Below the pieces are notes generated by a model. That model searched no databases. It saw nothing but the letters and a program-made list of their open reading frames with translations, and was not told the origin of the DNA. From Myotis daubentonii (lineage: Eukaryota; Chordata; Mammalia; Chiroptera; Vespertilionidae), in the NCBI RefSeq assembly GCF_963259705.1, contig NC_081847.1, positions 71,941,754 to 72,005,753 of the forward strand: a stretch of 64,000 bases of DNA, written 5' to 3'. Position 1 is the stretch's first letter, and each line of letters opens with the position of its first letter. Made by a program: the position numbers and the translations under genes. Shown here in pieces: positions 1-10,644 of the stretch.

Positions 1-924
1 CAGCCAACTTTGAAAAATAGAGTCTGCTGTACTTTGTCTTCCATTTCTTCACTTCTCCCTGCCTGCAGTTATTCCAACGGCAGTGGGTGTTGGGAACGAT
101 TCCCTATGTGGAGCAGTTGCCCAGCGTTAATTCACTACTGACCTCTGCATGGTTAAGATGTTAGATAAGTAAATAGAAAAGATGTCAGGTTAAGATGCCA
201 TTTGTTGCCACAGTTTTACACACACACACTCACACATACACAGGGCTATGTTGAGTTTAAATTGTTTTTCTGGAGTCCTGTAACCACCGTGTAGGAACCG
301 AGTTCCTGCAGATCCGTCCTTTACTTCTTGCCTGTAGATAACCCTCAGAAGTAAAACTGTTTAAATTTCTGCTGGCGTCGTGCAGTTGCAATATTGATCC
401 TTTGAGTTGAGAACAAAGTGCCTGTTAATGCATCTGACTCCCTCTACCTGTTGAGACATTAACCAGCAAGCCTTGGTGTTAAATGACTGCCGTTTTTTAT
501 TTTTTTTTCCTGTTACATCATTTATTCCAACTTTTTAAAAAGCCTAATGGAAGAGGGTGTCCTGTCTTTTATTTTATTCTTTTAACCAGGGAACATGAAA
601 TTCTTCAAGTTGTGTTGCCATGTTAGTTTTTGGGAGAGATTGGTCAAGTGAATTGGTAAATGCATGTTTTTCTTCTTTTCCTGGCTGCTTTCCTTTCAGC
701 AAACTTTTCTAAAGGTGATAAATCACTGAGAAGATGAAATGTCCACCCACTGCAGACTAGCTGTCTCCCACACCCCCAGCTGCATATCAATCTGAGATTA
801 TTCCCCCCCTCACTTGACTCTGCTGGGAGATTTTGAGTTCATTTCCCTTGAGAATTCCTTAAAGCAATCTGCATCCGTTTCTCCCTTTAAGTGGAAACAG
901 AAAAGCTAAAACAACATTAAAATA
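1..924. other. Non-coding DNA, no gene seen
   Basis: This is mixed AT-rich DNA with no long reading frame, no tRNA-like boxes and no transposon ends that I can recognise. A short CA tract lies near 220-240 and T-rich runs near 495-510. I assign no function. Confidence 0.5.
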
Positions 925-1150
925 TTTTTATTTATATATTTACGTTGTTTTATTGATTTCAGAGAGGAAGGGAGAGGGAAGACAGAGATAGAAACATCAA
1001 TGATGAGAGAGAATCATTGATTGGCTGCCTTCGGCACACACCCCACCGGGGATCGAGCCCACAACCTGGGCATGTGCCCTGACCGGGAATTGAACCAGAC
1101 CTTCTAGTTCATAGGTCAACACTCAACCACTTAGCTACACTGGCAGGGCT
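925..1150 (-). mobile_element. Ves-type SINE (tRNA-derived)
   Basis: Read on the minus strand this has the Ves layout: a tRNA-like head beginning near 1150, a middle part, and an A-rich tail near 925-950. On the plus strand the diagnostic signs are the TTGATTTCAGAGAGGAAGGG block at the tail side and CACTGGCAGGGCT at the head side. The B-box region is diverged. The target duplication is not clear because the flanks are A/T-rich. It is an old, inactive copy with no coding capacity. Confidence 0.88.
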
Positions 1151-1972
1151 AAAAAAGACATATTTTTTAATATCATTTTAACTTTCACTTTCCTCACACA
1201 TGTATCTTCCTCATCTAGAAAACATCTGGGTGGAGGAACGTTGACCCTTTACTTTCTTTTTGATGTTTTACTGAACCTTTGGATTCTGAAGCATGGAGCT
1301 AGAAGGGATCTTGGGAAAACTAGCGTAAACCTTGATGTTATTGATGAGGCCCAGAGACAGCAGGCAATTTGCTCAGGGCAGCCCAGCAGTTCAGTGGCTG
1401 GTTGTTGTCTTGTCTCTCCTCTGGTCTGGGGCAGCTTTGGCTTATCCAGGACCATTCTGTCTAGAGCAGCAACTGCCCCCCCCCCGCCCCACCCCTGCCC
1501 CCCATCCCAATGACCTGCCTCCCCTCCTGGGCCTGTTGCATCCTTGGGAATGAAGGGCCTAAGTGCGTCCAGTTCCCTGGATGTTGGAAACTAGCATCTG
1601 GTGTCTTGAAGAATGAATTTGTTTGAGGCTTGACCTTCTCAACCACCCAAGCATGGACCACTTTCCACCAGGGCCAAAGGACATGGGAACAGTGTTGAAA
1701 TATTGCCATAAGCCATCTTCATGTGCTATCTTATTTTCACTTTGCCCCTTTGAATTACTTTAAGGGGGCAAACATCAAGAATTTGGTGTAACAGATCCCA
1801 TAGGAAAGGGCAGAGAATGAACTACTGATCAATTCTGTTAAATTCCTGGCCCTCTTAAAGGGGGGCATTGGGGAAATGAAGCTGGAAGCATCTGACACCA
1901 TCCATATGGACCAATGGGATAAACGTGCTGGACACGGGAATCACCCCGAGGCCTTGGGAAGGCCCACCTTGT
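1151..1972. other. Non-coding DNA with a possible MIR-like fragment
   Basis: The stretch near 1280-1410 has the MIR-like series of a GAGGCCCAGAGACAG block followed by TTGCTCAGGGCAG, so an old MIR-type SINE remnant is likely there. A C-rich run at about 1470-1510 makes short spurious reading frames. Nothing else is recognisable. Confidence 0.4.
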
Positions 1973-2036
1973 TAGGCCCCAGCCAGGGCCCCTGATTCAG
2001 TAGGCTCCGATGGCTGAGAATTTGCATTCCTAAACG
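1973..2036. mobile_element. Short MER5A-like hAT fragment
   Basis: The series CTGATTCAGTAGG followed by GAGAATTTGCATTCCTAA is characteristic of the ancient MER5A non-autonomous hAT element. Only an internal fragment survives, without both ends. This is recognition from memory of the family, so the limits are approximate. Confidence 0.55.
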
Positions 2037-2319
2037 TGCTTCTGCTGAATGCCCCGGATTGAAGCCCCCTTACCCCTGGCCTGAACCATACCCTCCCTTC
2101 CTCTGTCATCTGGCCATGTTCTCAGACCTCGGCTGGCTGGATGAGAGCTAAGTTTCTCTTGCAATGCCTGATTTTGTGAGTTGTACGAGGGCTTTGGAAA
2201 CCAAAATACCAAAATCCCCTTTAGTAATTTGCCCTCCTGAATGGCCAGGTACTAGAACATAGTATTCTGTGTGAGAAATGATTAGAGGATGATTTGAAAT
2301 AGGATGTCATTAAGAGCGT

Positions 2320-2800
2320 GGCAGCCACCAAACTTCATTGGGCATCTGCTGTGTGTATTATGTGCATTATCTGTTTAATACTCAAAATAGCCTTGCAAGG
2401 TAGAAGTTGTGATGTTACCCACATTTTACAAATGAGGGAATGAATTCTGCGAAGAGTCTTTCTTAGTGAGCCATGGAGCTGAGATGAGACTTTGTCCGTC
2501 TTCTGCCATGATATGCTTTCAGGTGACATTATGCAATGTTTTAGAAGTCCAGAGAGGAAAGACATCCCCAATGTTCATCGCATTGGCAACAATAGTGAGT
2601 CCCATCTATTGAGCGCCTCCTCTGTGTCCAGTGCTGTGCTAAGCCTTTTGCACATCTCACCATGTTTAAACCATGTCGCTCCTCAGCAGGGAAGGTAGCC
2701 ACTATTTCTGTTTTGCAGGGGGAGATGCCATCTCAGTGATACGTAGCTTGCCTGAGGTCATCGTTGGCAAGTGGCAGAGTCAGTCTTCCAACTTGGGTGC
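2320..2800. repeat. Old MIR-type SINE fragments
   Basis: Two MIR-like stretches follow each other. The first (about 2330-2470) has CTCAAAATAGCCTTGCAAGG and an ACATTTTACAAATGAGG block. The second (about 2595-2790) has TGAGCGCCTCC, then CAGTGCTGTGCTAAG and TTGCCTGAGGTCA. These are typical of mammalian-wide interspersed repeats, heavily mutated. Limits are approximate. Confidence 0.6.
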
Positions 2801-4140
2801 AGCAGGTTTCAAAGCCCGGCTCTTGGCTGTTCTGCTTGGTTCACTGGCTGGATCATGCATACGCCAAGATTTTTGCTGGGCACCTCAAAATGATGTAGCT
2901 GGTGGCCTTGGGGGGTTGGGATGCAGAATAAGCCTGGGGAAAGAGATGGGTTCCGTTGGACATGCTGAGCTTAAGGAAATTCACCAAAATGCGGGCTGTG
3001 TTCAGGATGATGGTGGAAAAGGGCAAGACTCCGAATGTTGACATTTTTGGAGCTTTAGTCTGTGACCCAAGATGACTCATTTAAACAATAGGTCTTAGAA
3101 TTGACTTCAAAATGGCCATTATCTTTCTTCATTTCTGTTGCCTCACTGCAGGGTGGCAAAGATTAAGATAACCTCTGGAATTCATGGAAAGTGCTAGAAA
3201 AGTCAGAAGTGTGATTACACATGGTGAGCAGTGCTCTATAAAGCCTCAGCTCTCCGTGCATCGCCTGTGACGTCTGTTTTCCTCAGGATATTAGATGACA
3301 GATAGGAGTTGCATTCTTATTGTGGTAGACGTCATTTCCTAAGAGGTTTGTACTGTGTGATTTGGGATCCTTTATACGGCTCGGATAAAGCCTGCCTATG
3401 CCAGAGTCCAGGCCGGCTGGGGACACTGCTGGCCTGAATATCAGTGGGTGGTAAGAGAAATGTCTGTCAGATGCTGGTAGCCAGTTCTACACCAAGACAC
3501 AGGTCGCCATTGTATAGATGGAAGACATGTGCAGACAAGGACTTCTGTAGAGCAACAAAGGGATGTGGGCGCTGACACCGTGCCATACTCTGTTCCTCGC
3601 TTCCTCTTACTCTTTACATCTTTAAAATGAAGAAAATATTTTGTTGGATGTACTGGTATGGAAAATACACTTATGTCTCCTATTCCCAATGTGAAAATTA
3701 GGTCAGCTGACTATTTCATTTCCCTGCACTAGTTACACACATTGAAAAAATTATCTGGGGTTTTATATATGTGTGTGTGTATGTGTGTTTGTGTGTATGT
3801 ATATCAATAACCTCCAATGAAAAGCTCGTCTTCTTTAAAATTTAAGTACATTGGATATATAATTGAGACATCTAGCCGACAACTTTGATTTTTTTTCTTT
3901 TCCTGAGAATTACTCCTACTCCCACCACACTGCCAGGCTGCCAGGGGCGGCTGTTACCAGAGTCAGCCCTGTGTAGGCAGCCACACTGAAAAGTAGACCC
4001 AGAATTCCTCAGTGTTTCCCATGCCATGTTCTCTCCCTACTTCTAACACCTGGGTATCTGGGGACATGTAGATTGTAAACTCAATTTTCTGAATTACCTT
4101 TGAAAAACTAGACAAAAATATTTGACAAAAGTAATATAAC
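2801..4140. other. Non-coding DNA with a TG-rich microsatellite
   Basis: No gene is seen. A broken TG/TATG tract lies at about 3765-3805. The rest shows no transposon ends that I can recognise, and the short reading frames have no familiar domain. Confidence 0.45.
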
Positions 4141-4149
4141 ACTAGTCAT

Positions 4150-4530
4150 ACTTTATTTAGAACTTACTACCTATTCTGTGGTAAATGTTTCACCATATTT
4201 CCTCACTTAATCATTAGAATGATGAGCTGTGCATTAGAATTTCCATTTTACAGCTTGGGAGACTGGAGCTTAGAAAGGCTACCTAGCTTTGCTCAAGGTC
4301 ATAGCCAGTGAGAGGTGGAGCTGGGATTGGAACTCCAGCCCGTGTTCTCCCCTATCATGCTGTGCTGATTCCCAACATTTACGCTCAAAGTAATCAAGAG
4401 CCTGCTCTGTGATTTTCATGCAAAGAGTGTTTTGCGTACATCATCTCATGGACTCTCGCTGCAGCAGATCCTGGGAGGTCTACGTTATCCTGGTTCTGTT
4501 GGTGAGAAAACTGAGGCTCAGAGAACTTAA
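4150..4530. repeat. Tandem MIR-type SINE fragments
   Basis: The stretch at about 4150-4350 runs through a CATTTTACAG-like block, then GCTCAAGGTCATAGCCAGTGAG and a gained TGGGATTGGAACTCCAG, which is the standard MIR order. A second fragment at about 4400-4530 has CATCATCTCATGGACTCTCG and GAAAACTGAGGCTCAGAGAA. Both are ancient and inactive. Confidence 0.7.
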
Positions 4531-4793
4531 ATTTTATTGTTTTTGTTTCCTTTAGAGGGAATGATGTCTAAATCAACTTTAAACTTGGTCATGAATGTGT
4601 GTGTTTATGTGGCATCAAAACATTCGGATGCAAAGGAAAAGTTGGCCATGTGTTTTGTCTCTCTAGCACCAGAAATTCCTTCGATTGTGCATATTATCTG
4701 AACTTGGGGTAAATTTATTTGATAATTAGTTGCATCTTGGGCTTTGCCTGGAAATTTTAGTTTTCTAACCTTTAACATTTTAACTGCTACTTA

Positions 4794-4794
<1 letters not shown>

Positions 4795-4834
<40 letters not shown>
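4795..4834. repeat. (CA)n microsatellite
   Basis: An uninterrupted CA dinucleotide run of about 40 bases. It explains the His-Thr repeat in the reading frame that crosses it, which is therefore not a protein. It is likely length-polymorphic. Confidence 0.97.
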
Positions 4835-4835
<1 letters not shown>

Positions 4836-4884
4836 CCACCTGTATGTACATTTGCATGGTAACTGCCATCGTCTTTATATTTCA

Positions 4885-5105
4885 GGCAATCCTCTCCTGC
4901 CTGGACCCCTTCCCATTTTGCACTATTGTGGCCGCCTGGACATGCCCCATGAGAGTGTTTTGATATTGTTTGTCCTTGTTTGGTTGCTTTCTCTTTTCCC
5001 CACTCGCTGTGAGCTCTGTCATGGCAGGGCCTGTGATATGAGTCTTTTCTGTCCCCGACTCTAGCTCAGGGCCTGGAATGAAGGAGACATTTGTGATGTT
5101 TTGGA
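4885..5105 (+). repeat. L2-type LINE 3' end
   Basis: The order GTGAGCTCTGTCATGGCAGG, then CTAGCTCAGGGCCTGGAATG, matches the 3' end of mammalian L2 elements (agcTcc..gagggcaggg..agcacagtgcctgg). It is diverged and truncated. Confidence 0.6.
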
Positions 5106-5299
5106 ATGAAAACTATGGATCCAGCCCCAAGGCCTAGGAGAGCTTCAGGTCCTATTTAAGGCCAGTTTTAATGATGCTTGAACTTGCCTCTTTTTAAAAA
5201 TATATATATACTAGGGGCCCGGTGCACGAAATTCGTGCACTGGGTGTGTGTGGGGAGGGGAGTGTCCCTCAGCCCAGCCTGCCCCCTCTCACATACTGG

Positions 5300-5990
5300 G
5301 AGCCCTCAGGCGTTGACCCCCATCACCCTCCAATCACAGGATCGGCCCCTTGCCCAGGCCTGATGCCTCGGCCAGAGGCGTAGACCCCCATCACCCTCCG
5401 ATAGCCTGATCGGCCCCTTGCCAGGCCTGACGCCTCTGCCAGAGGCATAGACCCCCATCACCCTCCAATCGCCTGATCGGCCCCTTGCCCAGGCCTGACG
5501 CCTCCGCCAGAGGTGTCAGGCTTGGACAGGGGACCCCCATCTCCCCCCGATCACTGGCTCTAGCCCCCGCCCAGGCCTGAGGCCTCTGGCCCAGGAATCA
5601 TGCCTGGGCAGGGGACCCCCATCTCCCTCTGATCGCTTGCTCCACCCCCCGCCCAAGCCTGACGCCTCTGACCCAGGCTTCAGGCCTGGGCAAGGGGACC
5701 ATCATATCTCCCCAATCCCCGGTTCCGCCCCCCGCCCAGGCCTGATGCCTTGGCCAGAGGAGTTGACCCTCATCACCCTCCGATCACCAATCGCCGGATC
5801 GGCCCCTTGACCAGACCTGAGGCCTCCGGCAGAGGTGTCAGGCCTGGGCAGGGGACCCCCAGCTCCCCGCAGTTGCAGGCTCCGCCCCTACCCAGGCCTA
5901 ACACCTCTGGCCTAGGTGTCTGGCCCGGGCAGCGGGGACCCGCAGCTGCAGCGGCCCCGCGATCGTGGGCTCCACTTTAGGCCCAGGCAA
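5300..5990. repeat. GC-rich minisatellite inside the Helitron
   Basis: Diverged units recur with the series GACCCCCATCACCCTCC, CGGCCCCTTGCCCAGG and CCTGA.GCCTC. Unit starts at 5315, 5383, 5450, 5532 and 5614 give spacings of 68, 67, 82 and 82 bp, so the array has two length classes. It is part of the Helitron and not a CpG-island promoter. Confidence 0.75.
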
Positions 5991-6276
5991 GGGACCCCTA
6001 GCTCCCGGGACTGCCAGCTTCGACCGTGCCCAGCTCCCATCACTGGCTCCACCCCTACTTCCTGCTATCACTGGCCAGGGCGGCAAAGGCACCTGATTCT
6101 CCGATCATGGCTGGGGAGCAGGGCAAAGGTGGCCCCAGGGCCGCCTTTGCCCTGCCCCCCAGCTCTTAGCTCCCCCCTGGGTTTCCGATCACTGTCAGTG
6201 GCAGGGGGCTTTTTCCTGCTTTCCCTTTCGCCTCCCTGCATTGTGCCTACATATGCAAATTAGCCGCCATCTTGTT

Positions 6277-6338
6277 GGCAGTTAACTGCCAATCATAGTT
6301 GGCAGTTAACTGCCAATCATAGTTGGCAGTTAATTTGC
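6277..6338. repeat. 24-bp tandem repeat of a palindrome
   Basis: Two exact 24-bp units (6277-6300 and 6301-6324) plus a partial third (from 6325) each start with the perfect 14-bp palindrome GGCAGTTAACTGCC. It lies near the 5' end of the Helitron, next to ATGCAAAT octamer-like sequences. Confidence 0.9.
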
Positions 6339-6639
6339 ATATAGCCCTGATTAGCCAATGAAAAGGGTATCGTCGTACGCCAATTACCATTTTTCTCTTT
6401 TATTAGATAGGATTTCATTGATTTTTTACAGAGAGGAAGGGAGAGGGATAGAGAGTTAGAAACATCGATGAGAGAGAAACATCGATCAGCTGCCTCCTGC
6501 ACACCCTGTACTGGGGACGTGCCCACAACCAAGGTACATGCCCTTGACCGGAATCGAACCCGAGACCCCTCAGTCCACAGGCCGACGCTCTATCCACTGA
6601 GCCAAACTGGCCAGGGCAGAACTTGCCTTTTTTAATTCA

Positions 6640-7590
6640 TAGACAGAGTCAGTTGTTGCCTGAGTTGCCTGAGTTGAAGGCAACTCTACACTGACCTAGT
6701 GCAGTGAGTTTACTTTCTGTCCATATTCTTGAACTTTTAGAGGGGGTTGTCCTTGTACTGGTAAACCTCTCTCTACATAGTACACATAGTCCTTCCTTCC
6801 AGGGTTAATGCTGTTGATACATAGATAGTGATTGTGTCCCTACTATGTGTCAGGCACTGTGTGAGGCCTATGGGAGCTTCCGGGGAAAATGCAGCATGGT
6901 TCCTGCCCTAAAGGTGTCCCAGGTTAACAGGAAAGAAGTCCCAAGACCAGAAATAATGACCCAATGAAGAAGAAGCAAGTGCTGTGGGGATACAGAGAGG
7001 GGCAGCCAGAGAGAATTCTCGATGACAAGCTGTTTGAGTTGGGCCTGGTAGGGTTGATGTGCAAAGATGAGAATGAGACTTTTAGACAGAAGCAGGGACC
7101 CAGAGGTGCTGGGGGCAGGGTGGGGTTGGGACACATCCTTTGTAAAGGGGAAAGTTGGAAGGCAGGGATGGAAAACTAGTTTGGGAAAACTGAATGTCTT
7201 TGATGGGATGGAGATGGCTGGGGAAGCAAGTTGTCCTATCAACCAGCCCTTCTGGTGCCTTCAGGAAATAGCCCCAGAGCAGGGAGGAAAAGACCATGAG
7301 ACCACTGGGGAGGCAGACAAAATGCGAGGTCCACTCCTCTTCCAAACTTGCTGTGTGTCCTTCATAAAACTGCTTCCCCTCTCTGATCCATACCTCCTTC
7401 ATCTGTGGCAAACAGGATACATTCCTGACCTACTGGCCACACTGGGTGTCATGACATTCAAAGCTGATGGTGGCTCTGAAGTTATCTTGTGAACTATGAT
7501 TCCATATACACACAGGAAATAGTTAATATTATTACTTTTTGAATCTGGGGTATAGAGGAAAGATTTGCTCTAGGGCATGTCCAGCCCCTC
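6640..7590. other. Non-coding DNA with an old repeat fragment
   Basis: The stretch near 6800-6950 has TACTATGTGTCAGGCACTGT, which is typical of MIR/L2-type ancient repeats. The longest reading frames (124 and 141 codons, on opposite strands over the same DNA) show no domain, signal or codon pattern that I recognise. No gene is called. Confidence 0.45.
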
Positions 7591-7824
7591 TCACTCAGTC
7601 CAGATCAGCAGCAAGCTAACCTACTGGTCAAAGCATCTGCCCCCTGGTGGTCAGTGCATGTCATAGCAATTGGTTGACCAGTCGACTCTCTGCCCCCTTG
7701 TGGTCAGTGCACATCACAGCAAGCGGTTGAGCAGCCTTAGCATATCATTAGCATATTATGCTTTGGTTGGTTGAATGGCCAACTGGACACTTAGCATATT
7801 AGGCTTTTATTATCTAGAGTAGGA
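7590..7824 (-). mobile_element. 5' fragment of a HeliBat-type Helitron
   Basis: On the minus strand the 5' terminus reads TCCTACTC...AATAAAAGCC at 7824, followed on the plus strand by T, as expected at an A^T insertion site. Further in are two units of about 53 bp that each contain CTGCCCCCT(G/T)GTGGTCAGTGC (starting at 7637 and 7690). The 3' hairpin and CTAG end are missing, so the left limit is approximate. The internal sequence resembles the Helitron at 43594-44242. Confidence 0.78.
7637..7703 (-). promoter_or_regulatory. Two CTCF-like motifs in the Helitron fragment
   Basis: On the minus strand 7637-7650 reads CCACCAGGGGGCAG, which fits all 14 positions of the CTCF core consensus CCASYAGRKGGCRS. 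The second site, 7690-7703, reads CCACAAGGGGGCAG and fits 13 of 14. They are 53 bp apart in the same orientation, because the Helitron carries a short tandem duplication. Binding is inferred from the motif only. Confidence 0.55.
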
Positions 7825-7829
7825 TACCC

Positions 7830-10105
7830 GTGTATGTGTGTTGTGTGTGTGGGTGGGGGGAGGGGAAGGGGTCCACTCTCTGCTCTCACTCTCATTAATG
7901 TTTTGTGGACATTAATTTTGCTTTCCGACATCATCGGCTCTGTTGCCCTCATGGCTGTCATTTTGAGTGGTGCTTGTGGGCAGGTGCTCACAATGACTCT
8001 GCAAGAATCCTTTCATTTAAGCCCATTTTCTGAGCCAGGAAAGAGAGGCGACTTGCCTGAGGTTGCACAGTCTGTAAGCTGCAGAGCTGGATTTGAGCCA
8101 GCCTTTCTCTGACCCACAGCCCATACCCTCTTCACTGCCTCTGGCTTCCCTTTCCGCGATGCCCTTTACAGGGCTTTGCTCGGATCCAGGCGCCGAGGCC
8201 CATGTGTGGCCAAAGCATGTACTTGCAGAGCCAGCGCTCATCAGTGACGTGGAGCAAGCTGGCTTGGCCCCTGTTCTGAGTGCTCCTCTGCGATGGATTT
8301 ATGGTTGCCATGGCCTCCTGGTACTCAGGAGCTCTGGCTTTTGAATTTAATCTCCTCCAAAGTACTTGGGCCTTCATTCTGGCAGTTGCCTGCCTGTGTG
8401 CGAGGTGGAGGGGAGCTGTGAACCCACACCTGCTGATTTCTGCCTTCTGCCTCCAGCCTCCTCAGCCAGCAACCTCCTGCCCTGTCCCTGTCACCTGAAA
8501 ACGGAGGCCTCCTCTGGTTCCCACATACCAGCGGAGCCATCATGAGCTGGCCTGCCCATCGATACACTGGGGTCCACCCTGTCCAGCCAGCCCTGGGACT
8601 GTGAGTGAGGGATTGTCTGGCTTTCTCTGTCCATGTGGAAGGGCCCATCTGGAAGGGCCTCGTTAGCATTTCGGGCAGGCAGGGCTGTGGACAGGGAGCT
8701 GGCTGGGCCGAGAGCGGCCAGGAGTGGAGGGAGCCCTCTGTCTAGAGCTCTGGGAGGAGGAATGGGAGCAGGCTCCTGTGTGAGGCTCTTCCTGGAGCCA
8801 CCTCTTAGGGGATGTTTCTGTGCTGTCGCCCCAGGATCTCGGCCCTTCCTCACATGCTGTGGGTTACAAACCTTGCCGTTCTGATAGTGTCAAGAGAAGG
8901 CAAGTGAATTGACCCCTGTCTGCAGTCGGGGGGGGGGAGGGGCAGGGAGAGGGAAAGGGGGGCAGCCTGGAGGCTGGGTGATGTTCAGGTGCGTGGGGGG
9001 AGCCACAGGGACACATCCAGACCCCATGGGCCTCCTGGCCTGGGTGCCCAGAAGCGTGAAGGCTGCAGGCCCCGGCCTTGCCTGTGCTCACAGGTGCTGA
9101 ATTCCAATCCCGTCCAGCTGCTAACTCTGACAGTCACTTAACCTCTAGGCTTCTCAGTTCTCAGTGTAAAGCTGAAAAATAACAATAGCGATTTCCCCCG
9201 CAGAGCTGGTGGGACACATTACTAATGGCACGTGACAGGGTAAAAGTACAAGGTATCACTCACTGGGGATAAAACTGCTTAATAACAGTTTTGCGTTTTA
9301 GGAAAACCTGCGCAAGAAAAGCACAAATGTTTCTGCAATTAGAATTGCCCCTCAAAAGTTCCAGGCACCAAAGTCGGATGGATTTGCTTTCTCTATCATT
9401 CGATCTATTGCTAGAGTCATGGCATACTGTGTTTTTGGAATCTGACTTTCCTGTGCAGCTTTTTGTTTGCTAATTGTCTTTCATTTTTCCCATTGATGGA
9501 GGAGAAGATGCCTTCTTCCCCGCATCCCTAACGCCTCCCAGCTGTTCAGTCGCACTCTCTAGGGAGGACGGGATGTAAGGTGTTCTACCTTCCTGGTGGG
9601 TCTGTGCCCAGCCAGCTTCTGGGCTTTTGTTTGTTGCTTGCCTGGGATTCTTCTCTTTCTGGAATTCCCTATCTTCTTTTCTCTTGTATTCCTTTTCATT
9701 GTGTTTCACTGTATTTCTAATTAACTTTGTACATGGATAGGTATAGGAAAACCTTCTCTTCTTGAGAATTGAAAAATATTTTTAACCTTCACACTGTGGT
9801 GTGTGTGTTTGTATGACTCGAGAAATTTAGAATCAAAATAATTTTCTCTTTGACATTTTAAAATATGTTCTGTTCTCCTCTAACGCCGCGTATTGCTAAT
9901 TGGCTCAACAGGAAATTCTCATTCCTTTATGGATAATCTGTTTTGTTCTGTGCACACGCTGCTTTCCCTGACACACGTGCCCCTGGAAGATTTAGGGTGT
10001 TTTCTTTATGATATTTTCTGTTTATCCTATTTGGCATTTGATGGGTCCTTTCAATCTTAGTTTTTTCTTCAATTCTGTGAATTTGCTCTCAAATTCTTTT
10101 GTGAT
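7830..10105. other. Non-coding DNA with MIR/L2 remnants
   Basis: MIR-like blocks occur at about 8010-8110 (GACTTGCCTGAGGTTGCACAG) and 9090-9250 (a CACTTAACCTCTAGGCTTCTC-like series). GC-richer unique DNA lies at about 8500-9090 with G-runs near 8928-8965. The reading frames here overlap on both strands and none looks like a real exon. The stretch at 9770-10100 is AT-rich and may be a degraded LINE. Confidence 0.45.
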
Positions 10106-10317
10106 CCTTTTTTTTTTTTAAATGTTTGTTTGTTTTTTATTGATTTCAGAGAGAGATAGAAACATCAATAATGAGAAAGAATCATTGATTGGCTGCCTCC
10201 TGCATACCTGCTACTGGGGATGGAGCCTGCAACCCTGCACGTGTCCTGCCTGGGAACTGAACTGTGACCTCCTGGTTCATGCGTGGATGCTCAACCACTG
10301 AGTCACACTGTCTGGGC
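10106..10317 (-). mobile_element. Ves-type SINE
   Basis: A minus-strand Ves SINE: T-rich tail at 10106-10140, then TTGATTTCAGAGAGAGATAG, GGCTGCCTCCTGCATACC and the tRNA-like head ending GTCTGGGCT. A short target duplication TGTGAT flanks it (10100-10105 and again at 10318-10323). The B-box region reads GGTTCAGTTCC-like, so the promoter is probably weak. Confidence 0.9.
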
Positions 10318-10605
10318 TGTGATTATTTTCTTCTCTCCATTTTCTTTGTTTTCTCTCTAGGAGCTCCTGGTAGGTGGATATTTACTTCACAGAATGGCCT
10401 TCCACCTATCTGACTTTGTCTTTTATTTTCCAAATATTTACCTCTGCTCTTTATTCTGAGAGATTTCCTTAAATTTTTCTACTAATGTTTTGAGGTTTGT
10501 TTTAGGATGCATGTTCTCAATGTTTATAAACTGATTTCCTTTGTTTCTTTGCTTTTTCTTAAAAAAAATAGCCACCTGCTCTTTCTTGTTTTGTGTGTGT
10601 GTGTG

Positions 10606-10644
<39 letters not shown>

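Larger units (their letters stand above)
5211..6412 (-). mobile_element. HeliBat-type non-autonomous Helitron (1202 bp)
   Basis: On the minus strand it starts TCCTATCTAATAAAAG (at 6412) and ends GGGCCCCTAG (at 5211), with the 3' hairpin GTGCACGAATTTCGTGCAC just before the end (5222-5240). It sits between A and T with no target duplication, as Helitrons do. There is no Rep/helicase gene, so it is non-autonomous. The middle is GC-rich and contains diverged tandem units of about 67-82 bp that each begin GACCCCCATC (for example at 5315, 5383, 5450, 5532, 5614). A palindromic GGCAGTTAACTGCC is repeated at 6277-6324. Confidence 0.95.
5180..6628 (-). mobile_element. Ves SINE split by a Helitron, with flanking target duplication
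   Basis: The SINE body is 6413-6618 on the minus strand. Its A-rich tail is cut, and the distal part of the tail lies at about 5190-5210. Direct repeats GAACTTGCCT at 5180-5189 and 6619-6628 flank the whole composite, so they are the original SINE target duplication. In the body both pol III promoter boxes read well on the minus strand: A box TGGCTCAGTGGATAG and B box GGTTCGATTCC. The Helitron at 5211-6412 therefore arrived after the SINE. Confidence 0.9.

Noticed and set aside
4744..5064. 106-codon frame with a His-Thr repeat
   Set aside because: It is the (CA)n microsatellite translated, followed by L2 sequence.
5211..6412. CpG-island promoter
   Set aside because: The GC-rich stretch is bounded by Helitron ends and consists of tandem units. 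It is transposon sequence.
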